Shown here: piece by piece, positions 10,565 through 21,660 of the stretch
Numbering within the stretch: the first letter of the stretch is position 1
Layout of the letters: each line of letters begins with the position of its first letter
Origin: Plotosus lineatus
Taxonomy: Eukaryota > Chordata > Actinopteri > Siluriformes > Plotosidae
Assembly (NCBI GenBank): GCA_024760905.1
Contig: CM045733.1
Span: 70,126,001 to 70,190,000, forward strand
Length of the DNA: 64,000 nt
Direction of reading: 5' to 3'
The notes under the pieces: generated by a model
Told to the model about the DNA's origin: nothing
Seen by the model: only the letters and a program-made list of their open reading frames with translations
Database searches by the model: none
Program-made: the position numbers and the translations under genes

Positions 10565-11111
10565 CTTGGCTTGTTCTGGGTGTCACCGGAACCAAACCAG
10601 CCACGCAGACGTCCCTCCTGACCCTGTTCAGTTTTGGCTGGGAGAGAGTCACTCCTCCCACTGGAGAAAAGAGTCTTCCTCATCTTCTTCCCTTTGTCAG
10701 AGACATCTGTGGAAGAAGATGCCATCACCAGGGGAGCAGTGGCATGTACCGGCTTCCACTCTGATGAAGTGACTCCCACCATTGGGGTTGAGGAACCCTC
10801 AGCCTCTCCCTCAAGCTCCCTTTTGCTTTTGTCAATGGAGCCTCGCCTCTGTGTGTCTTCACCGCGGCGAGTAAGATTCTGCAGTGAGCGAGATAAAGGC
10901 GAGTACTTCTCTAGTAGCGTGCGCTTGATTGGCAGACTCCCAGGTCTTTTAGAGTACACCGGCTCAGAGTAAACATGGCTGCCATTGATGCAGAGGGTCG
11001 ACCTCGAGAGCAGCACGTTCGGGCCTTTAACACTCGCCACAGCCATATTGGGACGCGAGACAATTGTGATCTTGTTTGCCTCATCACTGTGTGCACGCTT
11101 GTGGGTCATCA
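10565..11111 (-). CDS. rab11fip5: rab11fip5 exon 3
   Basis: This exon encodes about 182 residues. It opens 'VMTHKRAHSDEANK', where V is split across the splice with exon 2. It continues with 'LLSRSTLCINGSHVYSEPVY', a block conserved between FIP1 and FIP5. Near the end are 'WKPVHATAPLVMASSS' and 'GWFGSGDTQNKPR', both of which favour FIP5. The acceptor is placed at AG 11112-11113 because it restores phase and gives a join resembling FIP1. The preceding tract is only weakly pyrimidine-rich, so the boundary is the least certain in the gene. Donor 'AAG|GTGAGT' at 10565 is strong. Confidence 0.85.
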
Positions 11112-11413
11112 CTTTACGAGCCGTAAACATCATGTGGACAGACAAAAAAAGCACAGAGCAGAAACTGTCAGCACATTTTAGATATCAGATATAGAACATT
11201 TGACATTTTCTAGTTATCACATGAGTGCGTACTACTGCATAGGCTACTTCATAAAGAGTCCACTGCACTCACAAAATCATGCTATCCTCACTCTCCTCTC
11301 AAATTAGCAGCACTGAAAATAATTGACCCATCACCAAACTAACCTGCTCACCGCTTTGAATGAGCATTTCAACGGCCTATACAATTTCAGACTGTTTCCA
11401 AGGTTAGCGTTAC

Positions 11414-11919
11414 CTTTTACATCCCCGTCAGCGTCAGTGCGAAAAGGCTCCGCGACTCTGCTGCTGTACACAGGTGTGCTGCATAACTCTATGGGAACAA
11501 AAGGATCCCCTGCTGATGAAGCCATGCTGCTCTCCGAGGCCAACGATGAACAGGAGCGTGTGTCGGAGTTCTTTCGCAACTTCCCCTTGAGAAAGAAGCC
11601 CTTTACTTTGCTCTTGCCTTCGTCGGCACAGTCTTCGTGTGCTGGGTCTTTCTCCCTATCGTTCTCCGGGAAAGACTGACTTGTTGAGCTTGACAACGCG
11701 GCATAGCGACCAGGGAGGATGGCCGAGGACGACTCCACGTCTCCTCTTTTCTTGCCTGTGACACGGTCCTTCAACTTGCCAAAGGCTGAGCGAGGCTTGT
11801 CCGGGATGGTCAGATCATACATGCTGGCTGTCAAGTTGTTGCGAGTAAACTGGATGGTAAGTTGCAGCTCTCCTCGCTCCTTCTCCTTCCGCCCAGCTTT
11901 AGAGTGTAACTTTAGCCAC
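11414..11919 (-). CDS. rab11fip5: rab11fip5 exon 2
   Basis: This exon encodes about 168 residues directly after the C2 domain. It begins 'WLKLHSKAGRKEKERGELQL' then 'TIQFTRNNLTASMYDL', the hallmark post-C2 block of class I FIPs. 'DKPRSAFGKLKDRVTGKKRG' and 'KVKGFFLKGKLRKNSDTRSC' follow. Acceptor 'ggtacAG' at 11920-11921 completes a Glu codon with the GA from exon 1. The donor is set at 'AAAAG|GTAACG' (exon end 11414). A GTAAAA seven bases upstream is a weaker alternative. The serine-rich end is a likely phosphorylation area by analogy with mammalian FIP5. Confidence 0.9.
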
Positions 11920-11974
11920 CTGTACCCCAAACACAGAAAACACCCACTTTAGTACAAAACCTAAAGGCTCATTT

Positions 11975-12062
11975 TCTGAACCACCTAATCCCAATTAGGG
12001 TCGTAGCAAGGCTGGCGCCAATCTCAGCCGGTTCTGGAAAAGGGCAGCGGGCCATTGCAGAA
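11975..12062 (-). repeat. SINE tail fragment
   Basis: A minus-strand tail piece of the V-SINE/S2-L2 type: 'cacctaatcccaattagggt' then 'ggctggcgccaatctcagcc'. Confidence 0.55.
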
Positions 12063-12103
12063 AATCTAAAACTAACATTTATTCTAGAATGTCAAGTGTG
12101 GGA

Positions 12104-12453
12104 GGCAGTGGTGGAATGGTGGTAAAGGTGCTGGATCACTGATCCTAAGGCTGGGGGTTCAAGTACCACTCTCCATGGGTTGCCACTGTCCCCCCCCACA
12201 GTGCAGCTAACTGGGTTATCAAAGGCGGGCCGTGTTTCTCACCGTCTACGGTGTGAGGTTCATGTAAAAGAACCGTTGCTGACTTTCGACAAGAGTATCT
12301 GAAAAGCCGTCAGCGTGTTTCCGCCCTGCGCTGGCCTGGCGAGCTGTCCAGGGTGTACTCTGCCCTCACCCAGAGTCGGCTGGGATGGACGCCAGCCTCC
12401 CCGTGACCCTAATTAGAGTTAAGTGGATACAGAAAATGAACAATGAACGAATG
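12104..12453 (+). mobile_element. S2 SINE with L2-like tail, near complete
   Basis: The head reads 'ggcagtggtggaatggtggt', with 'gatcactgatcctaaggctg' and 'gggggttcaagtaccac' as the B-box region. The body has 'aagaaccgttgctgactttc' and 'gccgtcagcgtgtttccgcc'. The tail is 'ctggcgagctgtccagggtg' through 'ctaattagagttaagtgg'. 'gaatgtca' flanks both ends and may be the target-site duplication. Confidence 0.85.
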
Positions 12454-12737
12454 TCATGTATGCTCATTTACTTTCACTTTTACATGATTTTGTTGATACA
12501 ATCTTATTCCGCAATGCATAAAAAATATTTTTATCCTTGCAGAAACCCATCCTCACAGATCAGTTCAGGTTCTCAAGCATCCTCCTGTCTCCTTGTACTT
12601 GGACTAGCTTTGCTAAATGTTCCCTAAAGGTAAATGAGTGTATGAATATGTGCATGCATGATTCCGTCTCAGGTCTGAAGTCAGCAGTCACTCAGAAATA
12701 ATGAATGAATAAAATGTGCTACAATTTGCAATAGTAA

Positions 12738-12787
<50 letters not shown>
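12738..12787. repeat. (ATT)n microsatellite
   Basis: A pure run of about 16 ATT units in rab11fip5 intron 1. Confidence 0.95.
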
Positions 12788-12789
<2 letters not shown>

Positions 12790-13179
12790 AGGCTTTCAAC
12801 AGCTAAACTCTGCAAGTTATACTTACATAAAGTTTCAGGCCTGACCCCTACTAGAATATAATTGCTGAACCTTGACAGTGATTACAGCCTCGCATCTTCA
12901 TGTATGATGCAGCATGTGTGGTCCACCTGATTTTTTCTCTCATTCCTTTCTGGAGAACCTCTCAATATCTATCAAGATGGTTTCAAGTCCCTCCACTAGC
13001 TGGGTCACCTAAGGGGTGGGACTTTTTTGGTGGTGTGTTTTGGGTCATCTTCCTGTTTGAACGTGAGCTTTTTGTAAATCTAGTGCTCCAGGACAATTTC
13101 CCCCAAATAATACTTTATACAGTACATGCTCTCGTCCCCTTTTTCCTGAAAGAAAAAACCTAGAACTACCACCAGGTGG

Positions 13180-13530
13180 TTAAAAGCTTCTACATGGTAA
13201 GGCCGATCTGCGGCCTCCGAAATCTAAATACTAAATTCTTGAGTCAAGAATGACATTTGTGCAAAATTTGAAATCCATCACTCAAAGCGTTTTTGAGATA
13301 TCACAGCCGCAAAATTGGTCCAAATAAGGTTGCAGTGACCTTGAAATTTGATGCGTCCCAATAAAAAAATCGAATCAGTTTTTCCTTTAGTCAAAGTGGA
13401 TCTTAATGCAAAGTTTGAATAAAATACTTCAAAGTGTTCTTAAAATATCACGTTCACAAGAATGGCCTGAAGGGATGTACAGATTGTTGGACGGATAACC
13501 ATCCAAACGAGGATGCCTCAGGAGAGGACT
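13180..13530. repeat. Old dispersed fish repeat
   Basis: Segments such as 'tttttgagatatcacagccg', 'gtgaccttgaaatttgatgc' and 'cacgttcacaagaatggcct' resemble a repeat I recall as common in fish genomes. The class is not known to me. The next 350 bp (13531-13880) looks like a further decayed element without clear ends. Confidence 0.4.
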
Positions 13531-14286
13531 ATCACTATCACGGAAGCATAAAAGCAGTCCCACAACATGAGGTCACCACCACGATGCTTCATTGTAGGCG
13601 TGGACTGGCCAAATGGCATCCAGGACTTAGTGTCTTTGAGATGCACTGCCTGGCATTCAGACCAGAGAATTCAGTCTTGGTTGAATCAATACCAATACCG
13701 ATGCCCTGGTTCTCATGACCGGAGCCTCCTTTAGGTGCCTTTCGGTAAAATCCAAGCAGCATGTCGTCTACCTTTCTCCTACGAGTGATTTCTTTTTGAG
13801 CACTCAACAAGTCACCAATGGCTATCCTTCTGATACGTTCTCCCATCAGCCCACAGGACTCCTGCATTTCTCATCATGGTGAACTTCATGGTCTTTGGTT
13901 TCTTCCATGACTAAAAACATTCCTTCCAGTTTACTTAGCTAAATTTATCAAGAAAAAAGTCTCAGTGGTTCTGAACCTTTGTTTAGAGCAGCCAGTGTAT
14001 TCAGATGGTGCAAAAGCAATAGCAATCTTTCAGGTTTTTTTTAGATTTCAACAGAATCCCATCTCAGTGTTCCGTGCACAATTTCTCTGACCTCATGGCT
14101 TATTTTTCACTTTGTTCATCATGTTATACACACAGAGATGCTTATGTTTTTAATTATACTCAGAGAGCTACACCCTACAAAACAGAACTACAGACGTCTA
14201 TATTGAACGTACCTAAAAGGATCTTCTCTGAGCAAAAATAAGTCATACTGTATACTCCGGTATTGTGTTGCACTACCTCTAGGTTT

Positions 14287-14591
14287 GGGGCTGGTGGCGT
14301 AGTGGTTAGGGTGACTGCGCTCATGATCAGGAGGTTGTGCGTTCAAATCCCAGTTAGACCCCCAGTGTGCTAAGGCCCCTGGGCAAGGTCTCAACCACAA
14401 GTGTGCCTGTGTTCACCCAGCAGTATGAATGGGTACCAGTAAAAATATACTGGGAAGGTAACCTGCGATGGACTAGCGTCCCATCCAGGAGGAATTGTGC
14501 TCCTAGCCGCTTAATGCTATGGAAACCGGGGATAAGCACCGGCCTGATAGCCACTATGGCTCGGGTGTAAAAAGCCCAACGGACTTTACTT
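14287..14591 (+). mobile_element. S1 SINE, full length, 13-bp duplication
   Basis: This is a complete S1 copy, from 'ggggctggtggcgtagtggt' through the B-box-like 'gcgttcaaatcccag' and the body 'gggcaaggtctcaaccacaa' to 'ctgatag..actatggctcgg' and the end 'aaagcccaacggactttac'. A perfect 13-bp direct repeat 'tacctctaggttt' flanks it at 14274-14286 and 14592-14604. Confidence 0.9.
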
Positions 14592-14681
14592 TACCTCTAG
14601 GTTTAATTCCAGTGCATATTTTCCATCACACTCCTTTTACAACCTTATATAATTCCACATTTATTTCAATGAACAGTCACG

Positions 14682-14975
14682 GATGATGGAGCCCATCTCA
14701 GTTAACTCCTATAGAAAGCAGGGTACACCCAGAACAGTATGCAAGACCATCACAGGGCCAACACAGACACAACCATTCACACTCACATTCAGACCTAGGG
14801 GCAATTAGGCACAATTATCCTAATGTGCATGGGTTGTGGAAGGAAAGCCTGAAGGACACCCACGCAAGTGGGAGGAGCACATGTAAGCTTGACATAGAAA
14901 CACCTTCACCAGGCACAATCCCATGACCTTCTTTCTGTAAAGTGGAAATACTAACCACTAAGCCACACGCCCAGG
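14682..14975 (-). mobile_element. V-SINE-like copy
   Basis: This minus-strand copy contains tail 'gcagggtacacccagaacag', 'cactcacattcagacctagg' and 'cctaatgtgcatgggttgtg', ending with a tRNA-like head remnant 'aaccactaagccac'. Confidence 0.7.
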
Positions 14976-15364
14976 CAGTATTTATGACCCAGGTATTTAC
15001 AATAACTATTTCAAACTGCTGAAACTCTTCGTGCTGACTGTGAGAAACCGGCAGAAGAACATGTGGTGCACAGCAGATTTCGGTGTATAGGGCTGTCTCG
15101 ATGCAGACCAGTCAGGTAGTGGTAAGGTTATGGCTGATTGGCGACATGTCTGTTTATTTGAATCCAAACAGCATCCCGTCTTTGGTCAGGCAGGGTTGGG
15201 AACATGCGTTAATCTTTTAGAATTTCTAGAAAGTACTTTGCAAATATTTCTAAGTATAGCTAAGACTACTCATAACAACCATGATAACGGTGGAAAACGT
15301 TCAAGAGAACCCAGCAGAGCTGTTGTATGACACTTGCATGTGCCTCTCCACAGTAAGGTTGGTA

Positions 15365-15647
15365 ATAAAGCCTGTTAAACTTTTTGCTCCCGAGTCTACT
15401 GGCTCATCCCGATTTCCTTAGCGTGAAGCAATGAGGAGGTCAACTCCCCTTCGACGGGACACTTGTGCATCTCAGGTTACCTTCCCAGTATTTTTCTTTA
15501 CTGGTACCTTGTAGTGTGCCCACAAGCACACGCGTGGTTAAGACCTTCCAAAAGGGTCTTCGCATGGTGGGGCTCTAACGAGTATTTGAACCCATGACCT
15601 CTCAATCACGGGCCCAGCACCCTAACCACCACACTACCGGGTCCCTC
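15365..15647 (-). mobile_element. S1 SINE, decayed copy
   Basis: On the minus strand this shows the S1 end ('ggctcatcccgatttcctta'), the middle 'ggttaccttcccagtat' and the head 'gggcccagcaccctaaccac'. It is more diverged than the copies at 14287 and 32581. Confidence 0.7.
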
Positions 15648-17412
15648 CCCAAAGTGGTAAATATGGATTGCATGGAAGGCCATTTATAAATGACAGTTCT
15701 GCCTAAATAGAAGAGAATGGGCTGTGACACACCGTGTTTCAACAGCATTACTGCCTTTGTTCAAAAGAAGAGCTGTGTTCCAAGTATTTCCTTCCCTTTC
15801 GGATTCACACAGAGCTCCTCAAAGAAGCACAAATTGCACACGTGCACTCGCCAACACAAATGAAGAGTGAGAGAAAGAGAGAGTGAGAGAAAGAGAAAAA
15901 AGAAGGGTGGGCACTGTTCTGAATGAAATTAAAGCCAGATGTTTGCATTGTTTCTGCACTCCTACACCACTATCTGCTGACTGAGGATACTGTGGGAAGA
16001 GTTGGATATTCCCCTTGTGTCCTTCCACGTGACTCAGATAGTCGTGAACAATGCAGGCCCCGTCAGCCTCGACAGAGGAAGTAACACCCTGTGTTCTTGA
16101 CTTTTCCTTGTAAACACAGCAGATGCTTCCACAATAGCTCGAGAGACACCGCCAGCTCTAACAGAAATATTATATCATCCCTTTAGAAAGCTCAGACAGG
16201 CCAGTGTAGATTACTGATAGCGTTAGGTAGGTGGTTGCAACTTTCTAAAACCAGAAAAGTGACATTTAATGGAAAGTAAAAATGGAAATTCATTCATTCA
16301 GCTGCAGTACCCAGTTATCCCGGTCAGTGCACTGGTAGAGCAGGAATTCTGAGTCCACTCGTTGTGAAGCAGCAATACAAAATAGATGGGATGCCAGTCC
16401 GTATCACAGCATCTATATTAAATGGTTTTAATTTTAATTTAAGAGGATAGTCGGGGTACGTATTATCTAGTTTACATTATTGAATTTTTTTGCATAATAA
16501 TTTTAAAAGGCATCTAATATAAACCCTGATATAAACGCATGACATCATTGCTTAGTTTGCACCACTGATTTCTTGGCTTATTTTGTTTTGTTTTTTCAGG
16601 CTGTTAACTGACAGGCCTCAGTTCCATGAGTTTCCTTTATTTTCCAAAAATAAAGCACAGTCATTCTGGTGGGAAAAAAATAGGAAAAAAAACCCCCAAC
16701 AACACTGTAAATATGGCCAAATCAATACGACTGCCATAGCTGCATGTTGATAAAATCAGAAAAAAGAGCTGGAGGGATAAACAATGATTGAAGGTACCAG
16801 ATTGAGGCTGGTGTGTGCTGCTATGCAGGGAACATGCAGGTGTGCGTTCAGTGACTGCTGGCTGCTGTAATTTTCCCAGAACACACTGGCACAAACCCTG
16901 CTGATCCCGGCACTGCGCCAGGACACAGCCAGGACACAGCCAGGGCACAGCTGTCTGACACAGACTCGATTTTACTGCTACTCTGCTGCTACTCGACTCA
17001 TTCCAGACCTTCTGTATGATCTGTGTGTCAAATAAAAATACAGGCAGAGCCTACAGTTGCCAGTGTTGCACCTTCCTTTCCTCATTGGCATCAGTACAGC
17101 ACATCCTATCAATGTGCAAGTTCATTTACTGCTTTGATGATGAGTAATGAAAAGGAATATTACAAGGTGGTGGGACCATCAGAGCATGGAGAGCCAGTGG
17201 AGAGCCAGTGGAGAGCCAGTGGAGATCCATCTGCACCAGCTCTGCACTGTGTGTGGGGTGATCTTTGGTGAATATCTCGTGAAGAAATCATGATGGATAT
17301 ATGATGAGTGTTTTATTTTGCAGGTGGATTTATTGCATTATAATTCAAACCCTACAGCATGCATCAGCTGCATCAGTAAAGGAGAGCATGTGTGAGATCT
17401 TTTCCTACTCAC

Positions 17413-17786
17413 TCATTCCGAGGGCAGACTCCTCCCTGAAACACCTTATCCAAAGGCACAACGACCTCACCCAGGAACACATCGAGTCCAATCAGCACAC
17501 GGTGCATGACGGTGAGGATCAGATCCCCGCTGCCGGCCGGATGCGACCCCACACACTCCAGCAGGCCGGGCTGCAGCTCCAGGGAACATTCCTCATTCCA
17601 CTCGGGCTCGGCCGCTCTCTCGGCTAGTCCCGTGGTGTACTTCAGCTTCCCCAGCTGGATCACGGTGTACACGTAGCGGCTGCCCTGCTTACCTTTGGTC
17701 CGCAGCGTCCTGGCCCGAAGGACGGTCACGTTGACGTGGGTCGGAACCCATCTCTGATCCTCATCATCCAGGCTGATCAGAGGCAT
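17413..17786 (-). CDS. rab11fip5: rab11fip5 exon 1: start codon and C2 domain
   Basis: The first coding exon encodes residues 1-124. The ATG at 17784-17786 has a reasonable Kozak context (GCGCCATGC), and the codon nine bases upstream is TTG, so it is not used as the start. The protein opens 'MPLISLDDEDQRWVPTHVNV' and runs through the C2 fold: 'TVLRARTLRTKG', 'RYVYTVIQLGKLKYTT', 'EPEWNEECSLEL' and 'LTVMHRVLIGLDVFLGEVVV'. In class I FIPs this C2 domain binds acidic lipids and targets recycling vesicles to the plasma membrane. The donor 'AATGA|GTGAGT' splits a Glu codon completed by exon 2. Confidence 0.92.
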
Positions 17787-18029
17787 GGCGCACAAACCAG
17801 ACCGAGCAGATGTGCTTGAACCGCTAATGCACCGCGCTGCAGCAAAATCTCTGCATTATCCGCCTTCAGATACACACGAACGCGTCAGGATGAAGCAAAG
17901 GGAACAAATCCTCACCCATCCGCATCACCACCACAACAACAACAACAACAACAGCAAACACTCAGCGGTACAAACGGCGCCGCTTAATTCTGCATCATTC
18001 GAACAGATTGTTGTGTTTTGACAGCAGCT

Positions 18030-18170
18030 TAATGCGGGCCCGCCCTCTCCCTCTCTCCCCCCTCCCTCTCCCTCTCTCCCCCCTCCCTCTCCCTCTCTCC
18101 CCTCCCACTTCTCTCTCCCCTCCCCTTTGCTCTCCCCCCTTTGCTATCCCCCCTTGCTCTCCCCCCGCAC
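18030..18170. promoter_or_regulatory. Polypyrimidine tract upstream of rab11fip5
   Basis: This stretch is almost pure C and T on the plus strand (G and A on the gene strand), built from repeats of about 22 bp with the core 'ccctctccctctctcccccc'. It lies about 245-385 bp upstream of the rab11fip5 ATG, in the expected promoter or 5' UTR. Such mirror-symmetric tracts can form triplex DNA in vitro. A regulatory role here is inference. Confidence 0.5.
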
Positions 18171-18419
18171 TCCACACACACACACAGCAGTACTGTAGGT
18201 TTAAAGAGAAAGGCAGCAGGTCAACCCTCACAAACTTTCCAATCTACAGAACCTTTCATCATATCAAATCGTTTTTGTAACATTTGTTAAGATTTGATTC
18301 AGAATCCTGTTCAAGCCTGAGCGTCCATCCATGTGGATCTACGTCTACAGCCAATCACTAGGAATGGATGTCGATCCCTGAAGCTTGACTGATGTTCCTA
18401 CAGGGATTGTCATGGCTGT

Positions 18420-18653
18420 GATCACAATGATCTACCGTATGGTTCGCCAGGCCACATACAAACTTACTGAACCCTACGGGCAATTTGGAACAGCCAATTA
18501 ACCTACTGTGCATGTTTTTGGACTGTGGGAGGAAACCCACACAAGCACGGGAACAACATGCAAGCTCCACACAGAAACGCCCAGGCCTGGAATCGAACCC
18601 AGGCCTTCTTCCTGTGAGGCGGATGTGCGAACCACTACGCCACCGTGCCGCCC
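18420..18653 (-). mobile_element. V-SINE-like copy
   Basis: This minus-strand copy is well preserved in core and head: 'cctactgtgcatgtttttgg', 'gcaagctccacacagaaacg', 'gaatcgaacccagg' (B-box region) and 'aaccactacgccaccgtgcc'. Confidence 0.8.
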
Positions 18654-18704
18654 TCCAGCCATCTCAGTTCTCTAGCAAACACGCCACACTTGGTTCCCTT
18701 CATT

Positions 18705-19043
18705 TTCTGGACCGCTTCATCTTAATCACGGTCGTGGGAGGCTGACATCCATCTCAGCTGACTTCGGGCTAGGGCGGGGTACACCCGAATGTGTGCGATG
18801 GCAGGGACAACACTCACATACCCATTCATACTCACACTCACACCGAGAGGTGATTTGGAACAACAAATTAATCTACTGGGCATGTTTTCCGGACTTTGGG
18901 AGGAAACTGGAGTACTCCGAGGAAACCCACGCAAGCACAGGGAGAACATGCAAAGTCCACACAGAAATACCTGAGCTGGGGAATCGAACCCAGGACCTTC
19001 CTGCTGTGAGACAGACGTGCTAACCCCATTAGCCTAAATGGGC
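18705..19043 (-). mobile_element. V-SINE-like copy
   Basis: This is a second minus-strand copy directly after the previous one. It runs from tail 'ctggaccgcttcatcttaat' through 'gggcggggtacacccgaatg' and core 'ctactgggcatgttttccgg' to 'gaatcgaacccaggacc'. Confidence 0.8.
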
Positions 19044-19129
19044 ATCTTTGATTGGCCCTGGGTGTGAATGTGTGTACAGTATTGTTGTGTATATGTCTGT
19101 CAGCACTGTGCTCCTTCCAGAAGCGTCTC

Positions 19130-19385
19130 AGTTTGAAAATGGATCTACTGCCTTTCTGTGTGGCGTTAGCATCTTCTCTGTAGTGTATTTACATGGGGTT
19201 CTGTTTGGTACTCCAATTTCTTCCTACAGTCCAAAGACATGTGAATTGGATTAACTGCTGTACTTACACTAAAGTGACTGTACTGGTGAACAGTACAGCG
19301 TGTACCCCGCCTCTTGTCCAATGTTAGCAGGGATTGGTTCCAGCTTCCCCCTGAGACAGCAATGGATATTGAATGGATGGATGGA
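19130..19385 (+). repeat. V-SINE-like remnant ending in (TGGA)n
   Basis: A decayed plus-strand copy with core 'cttcctacagtccaaagaca', tail 'gtgtaccccgcctcttgtcc' and end 'aatggatggatgga'. Confidence 0.65.
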
Positions 19386-19649
19386 TTTTCGGAAGACACC
19401 AGAGTTTCAGGAAGAAAAACTTAAGTTATATGGCTTAAAATTTTTTTTTTTAAATGCTTGAACGAAAACTATCATTATCAACCAAACAGAAGAAAACACG
19501 GTACAGAGAGCTCCATGATGAGAGCTGTTTATTTACCACTATTGTTCTGTATTGATGCTGTGTTAATGAAATCAAGGGAAATTTCCTTGATGACCTAATA
19601 TCACTAACGGTAAATTTTTGCCCTGGCTCCGGTGGGAATCGAAGCCATG

Positions 19650-19713
19650 AAATGGGTGCCAGCCTTCCCACGACCCTAATTAGGATTAAGCAGTTCAGAA
19701 AATGAATGAATGA
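19650..19713 (+). repeat. SINE tail fragment
   Basis: The tail only: 'gccagccttcccacgaccct' then 'aattaggattaagcagttca' and 'aatgaatgaatg'. Confidence 0.65.
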
Positions 19714-20045
19714 AAAATAATAATAACGATGGCCTTTTATTATCTGTTCCGGACATGAAAAACAAAATCAATGAAAGCAAAATATTAAATAAAAAATTCA
19801 ATCTGCTGGGAGAAAACATGCCAACTATTACAAAGCTGAATGTGCTGACTGGAATTAAAATGCTCCATGTGGTCATGGTAGAATTCCCAATAATGTGCAT
19901 AGTTGTCTCTTCATCCTTTCAGTTCAGCACTACATGATTTCTATTGATACAGTCCATTATATTCTTTATAATTTATCCGTCATTTATGAAAAAAATTCTC
20001 ATTGTTCATTCTTATTTGTTAAAATCATTAGTATTTGGACACCGG

Positions 20046-20415
20046 AAGCACTGTGGTGTAGTGGTTAGCACATCTGCCTCACCGCAAGAAGGTCCTGGGC
20101 TCAATTCCCAGCTCAGGCGTTTCTGTGCGAGGTTTTCATGTTCTCCCCATGTTAGTGTTTGTGTCCTCCGGGTACTCCGGTTTCCTCTCACACTCCAAAA
20201 TCATGCGCAGTAGGTTAACTGGTTGTTCCAAATCACCCCTATGTGTGAGTGTTGGCCCTGCGATGGCCTTTCGAGCTGTCCAGGTGATTGTTTGTGCTTT
20301 CTTTATGGCCCAGTGATGGACTGGCAGCTATTTGGGGTTTACCCTGCTTTTTCACAAAAAGTCAGCTGGGCAATCCCAGCTCCAGGTTCCCTGCAAAGCG
20401 AAACAGAAACAGTTT
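20046..20415 (+). mobile_element. V-SINE-like copy, near complete
   Basis: The tRNA-like head is 'gtggtgtagtggttagcaca' with B-box 'gggctcaattccc'. The core is 'tttcatgttctccccatgtt' and 'ggttaactggttgttccaaa'. The tail around 20265-20410 is decayed. Confidence 0.8.
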
Positions 20416-20683
20416 GAAGAATGAAAGCTGATCAGTCAGTTAGTATTCAGGAGAGCCGGACCCAGTTTAATGATGAAATCTATTTTGCTTAGTAAACACA
20501 AGAATTATGGCTCTCGGAGGAGGAACAAAATTCTAAACAGGATCCTCATTTCAATTAGCCACATCCAGCAGCTGCTTAAAGTCTGTAATTTATTATTTTA
20601 TACAACAAATTTGACTGATTTTCAGTCTGGATAAACATTAACAGAAAAATGTATTAATTGCGGATGGAAAAGAAACACAGCTG

Positions 20684-20887
20684 GGTGGTCGGTGGAGCAG
20701 TGGTCAGCACATCTGCCTCACAGTAAAAAGGCATTAGTTCCAGTCCCAGGCTCGTGGCATTTCTGTGTGGAGTTTGCATTTTCTCCCTGAGCTCATGTGG
20801 GTTTCCTCCAGGGACTCCAGTTTCCTCCAGCAATCCAAAAACATACACAGGAGGCTAACTGGCTGTTCCAAATCACCCAAGGTATGA

Positions 20888-20973
<86 letters not shown>

Positions 20974-21083
20974 GGTCCTGTGATGGCCTGGAGAACTGTC
21001 CAGTGCTTACCTTGTACTGTGGCCTTACCTCGAGGCAGCTGAGGTGGGTGATGTGTAAGCTGCTTAGAAAATGAAAGAATGAA
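20684..21083 (+). mobile_element. V-SINE-like copy with long internal (GT)n
   Basis: The head is 'gtggagcagtggtcagcaca', the core 'tgtgggtttcctccagggac' and 'ggctaactggctgttccaaa'. It then has a GT run at 20891-20971 (one AT interruption), followed by 'tggtcctgtgatggcctgga' and the tail to 'gaaaatgaaagaatga'. Confidence 0.85.
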
Positions 21084-21660
21084 TAAAGAGACCACGCCCC
21101 AAACTCCCATGGGCAGTGTTGTTTTTAATTTGTACAATCTGCTTTCCACACAGAACAGACAGTCTGTACTCAATGTTGCTACTGAGCCCACTGACCCTCA
21201 ATGACACTGACCTAATGTCTGATGGGTATTTTATGTAAGAGAACTTCCTGCTTACATACTGAACTCATCCAGGTGATAGTTTGGTCCTCCTCACACTGAT
21301 CAGAGTCCAGGGGAGTGAGGTATTACATTTAAATTAATCCAATTAAATATTGAAATTTATGTTGCTAGAGGGGGAAGAACAGCAGCTTCCCATACACTGA
21401 TTGCTCAAGTGTTGTAGTGGCTGCAGGGATTCTGACTCGGAAATGTACCGCCACCTAGCGAAAGAGAAGAGAAATGCACTTACAGCCCATCGCATGAAGA
21501 CACTGCCGCGTCGTGATGAACACAGCGGGGATGCGGTCGAATGGGAAAATGTCCAATGATCAAGTCTGCTCTACGCCCTCACTACGTCCCTGCCAGTTTC
21601 TGACTGCGTCTAACATGCCACAAGCATGATCCTAATATTCCTAATGTCTTCTTGTCCTAT

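Larger units (their letters stand above)
11920..17412 (-). other. rab11fip5 intron 1 with SINEs and decayed repeats
   Basis: This 5.5-kb intron contains one S2-L2 SINE, two S1 SINEs, a V-SINE-like copy, an (ATT)n tract and an older dispersed repeat at about 13180-13530. From 15650 to 17400 I see no gene or clear element. It holds a 'gagagaaagagaaaaa' stretch near 15870 and a short direct repeat 'agagccagtgg' at about 17189-17224. Confidence 0.7.
3161..17786 (-). other. rab11fip5: rab11fip5 gene span (coding part, six exons)
   Basis: Six minus-strand exons join in phase: 17413-17786, 11414-11919, 10565-11111, 7417-9654, 5114-5246 and 3161-3421. The lengths sum to 4059 nt, exactly 1353 codons including TGA. 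Rab11-FIP5 (Rip11/Gaf-1) is a class I Rab11 family-interacting protein. Family knowledge: its C2 domain binds acidic phospholipids, its C-terminal coiled coil binds Rab11, and it works in apical and recycling-endosome traffic. FIP5 is preferred over the paralogs FIP1 and FIP2 because of 'THKRAHSDEANK' and 'WKPVHATAPLV' in exon 3, 'PHPVKPL' in exon 5 and 'TPTLLQV' at the C-terminus. Which teleost duplicate (a or b) this is cannot be decided here. Confidence 0.9.

Noticed and set aside
13531..13880. Transposase-like text around 13560-13870
   Set aside because: Phrases resemble decayed Tc1-type DNA, but no frame gives a recognisable motif and no terminal repeats are visible.
17785..17795. Upstream start for rab11fip5 at 17795
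   Set aside because: The codon there is TTG, and the first in-frame ATG is at 17784-17786 with a better context.
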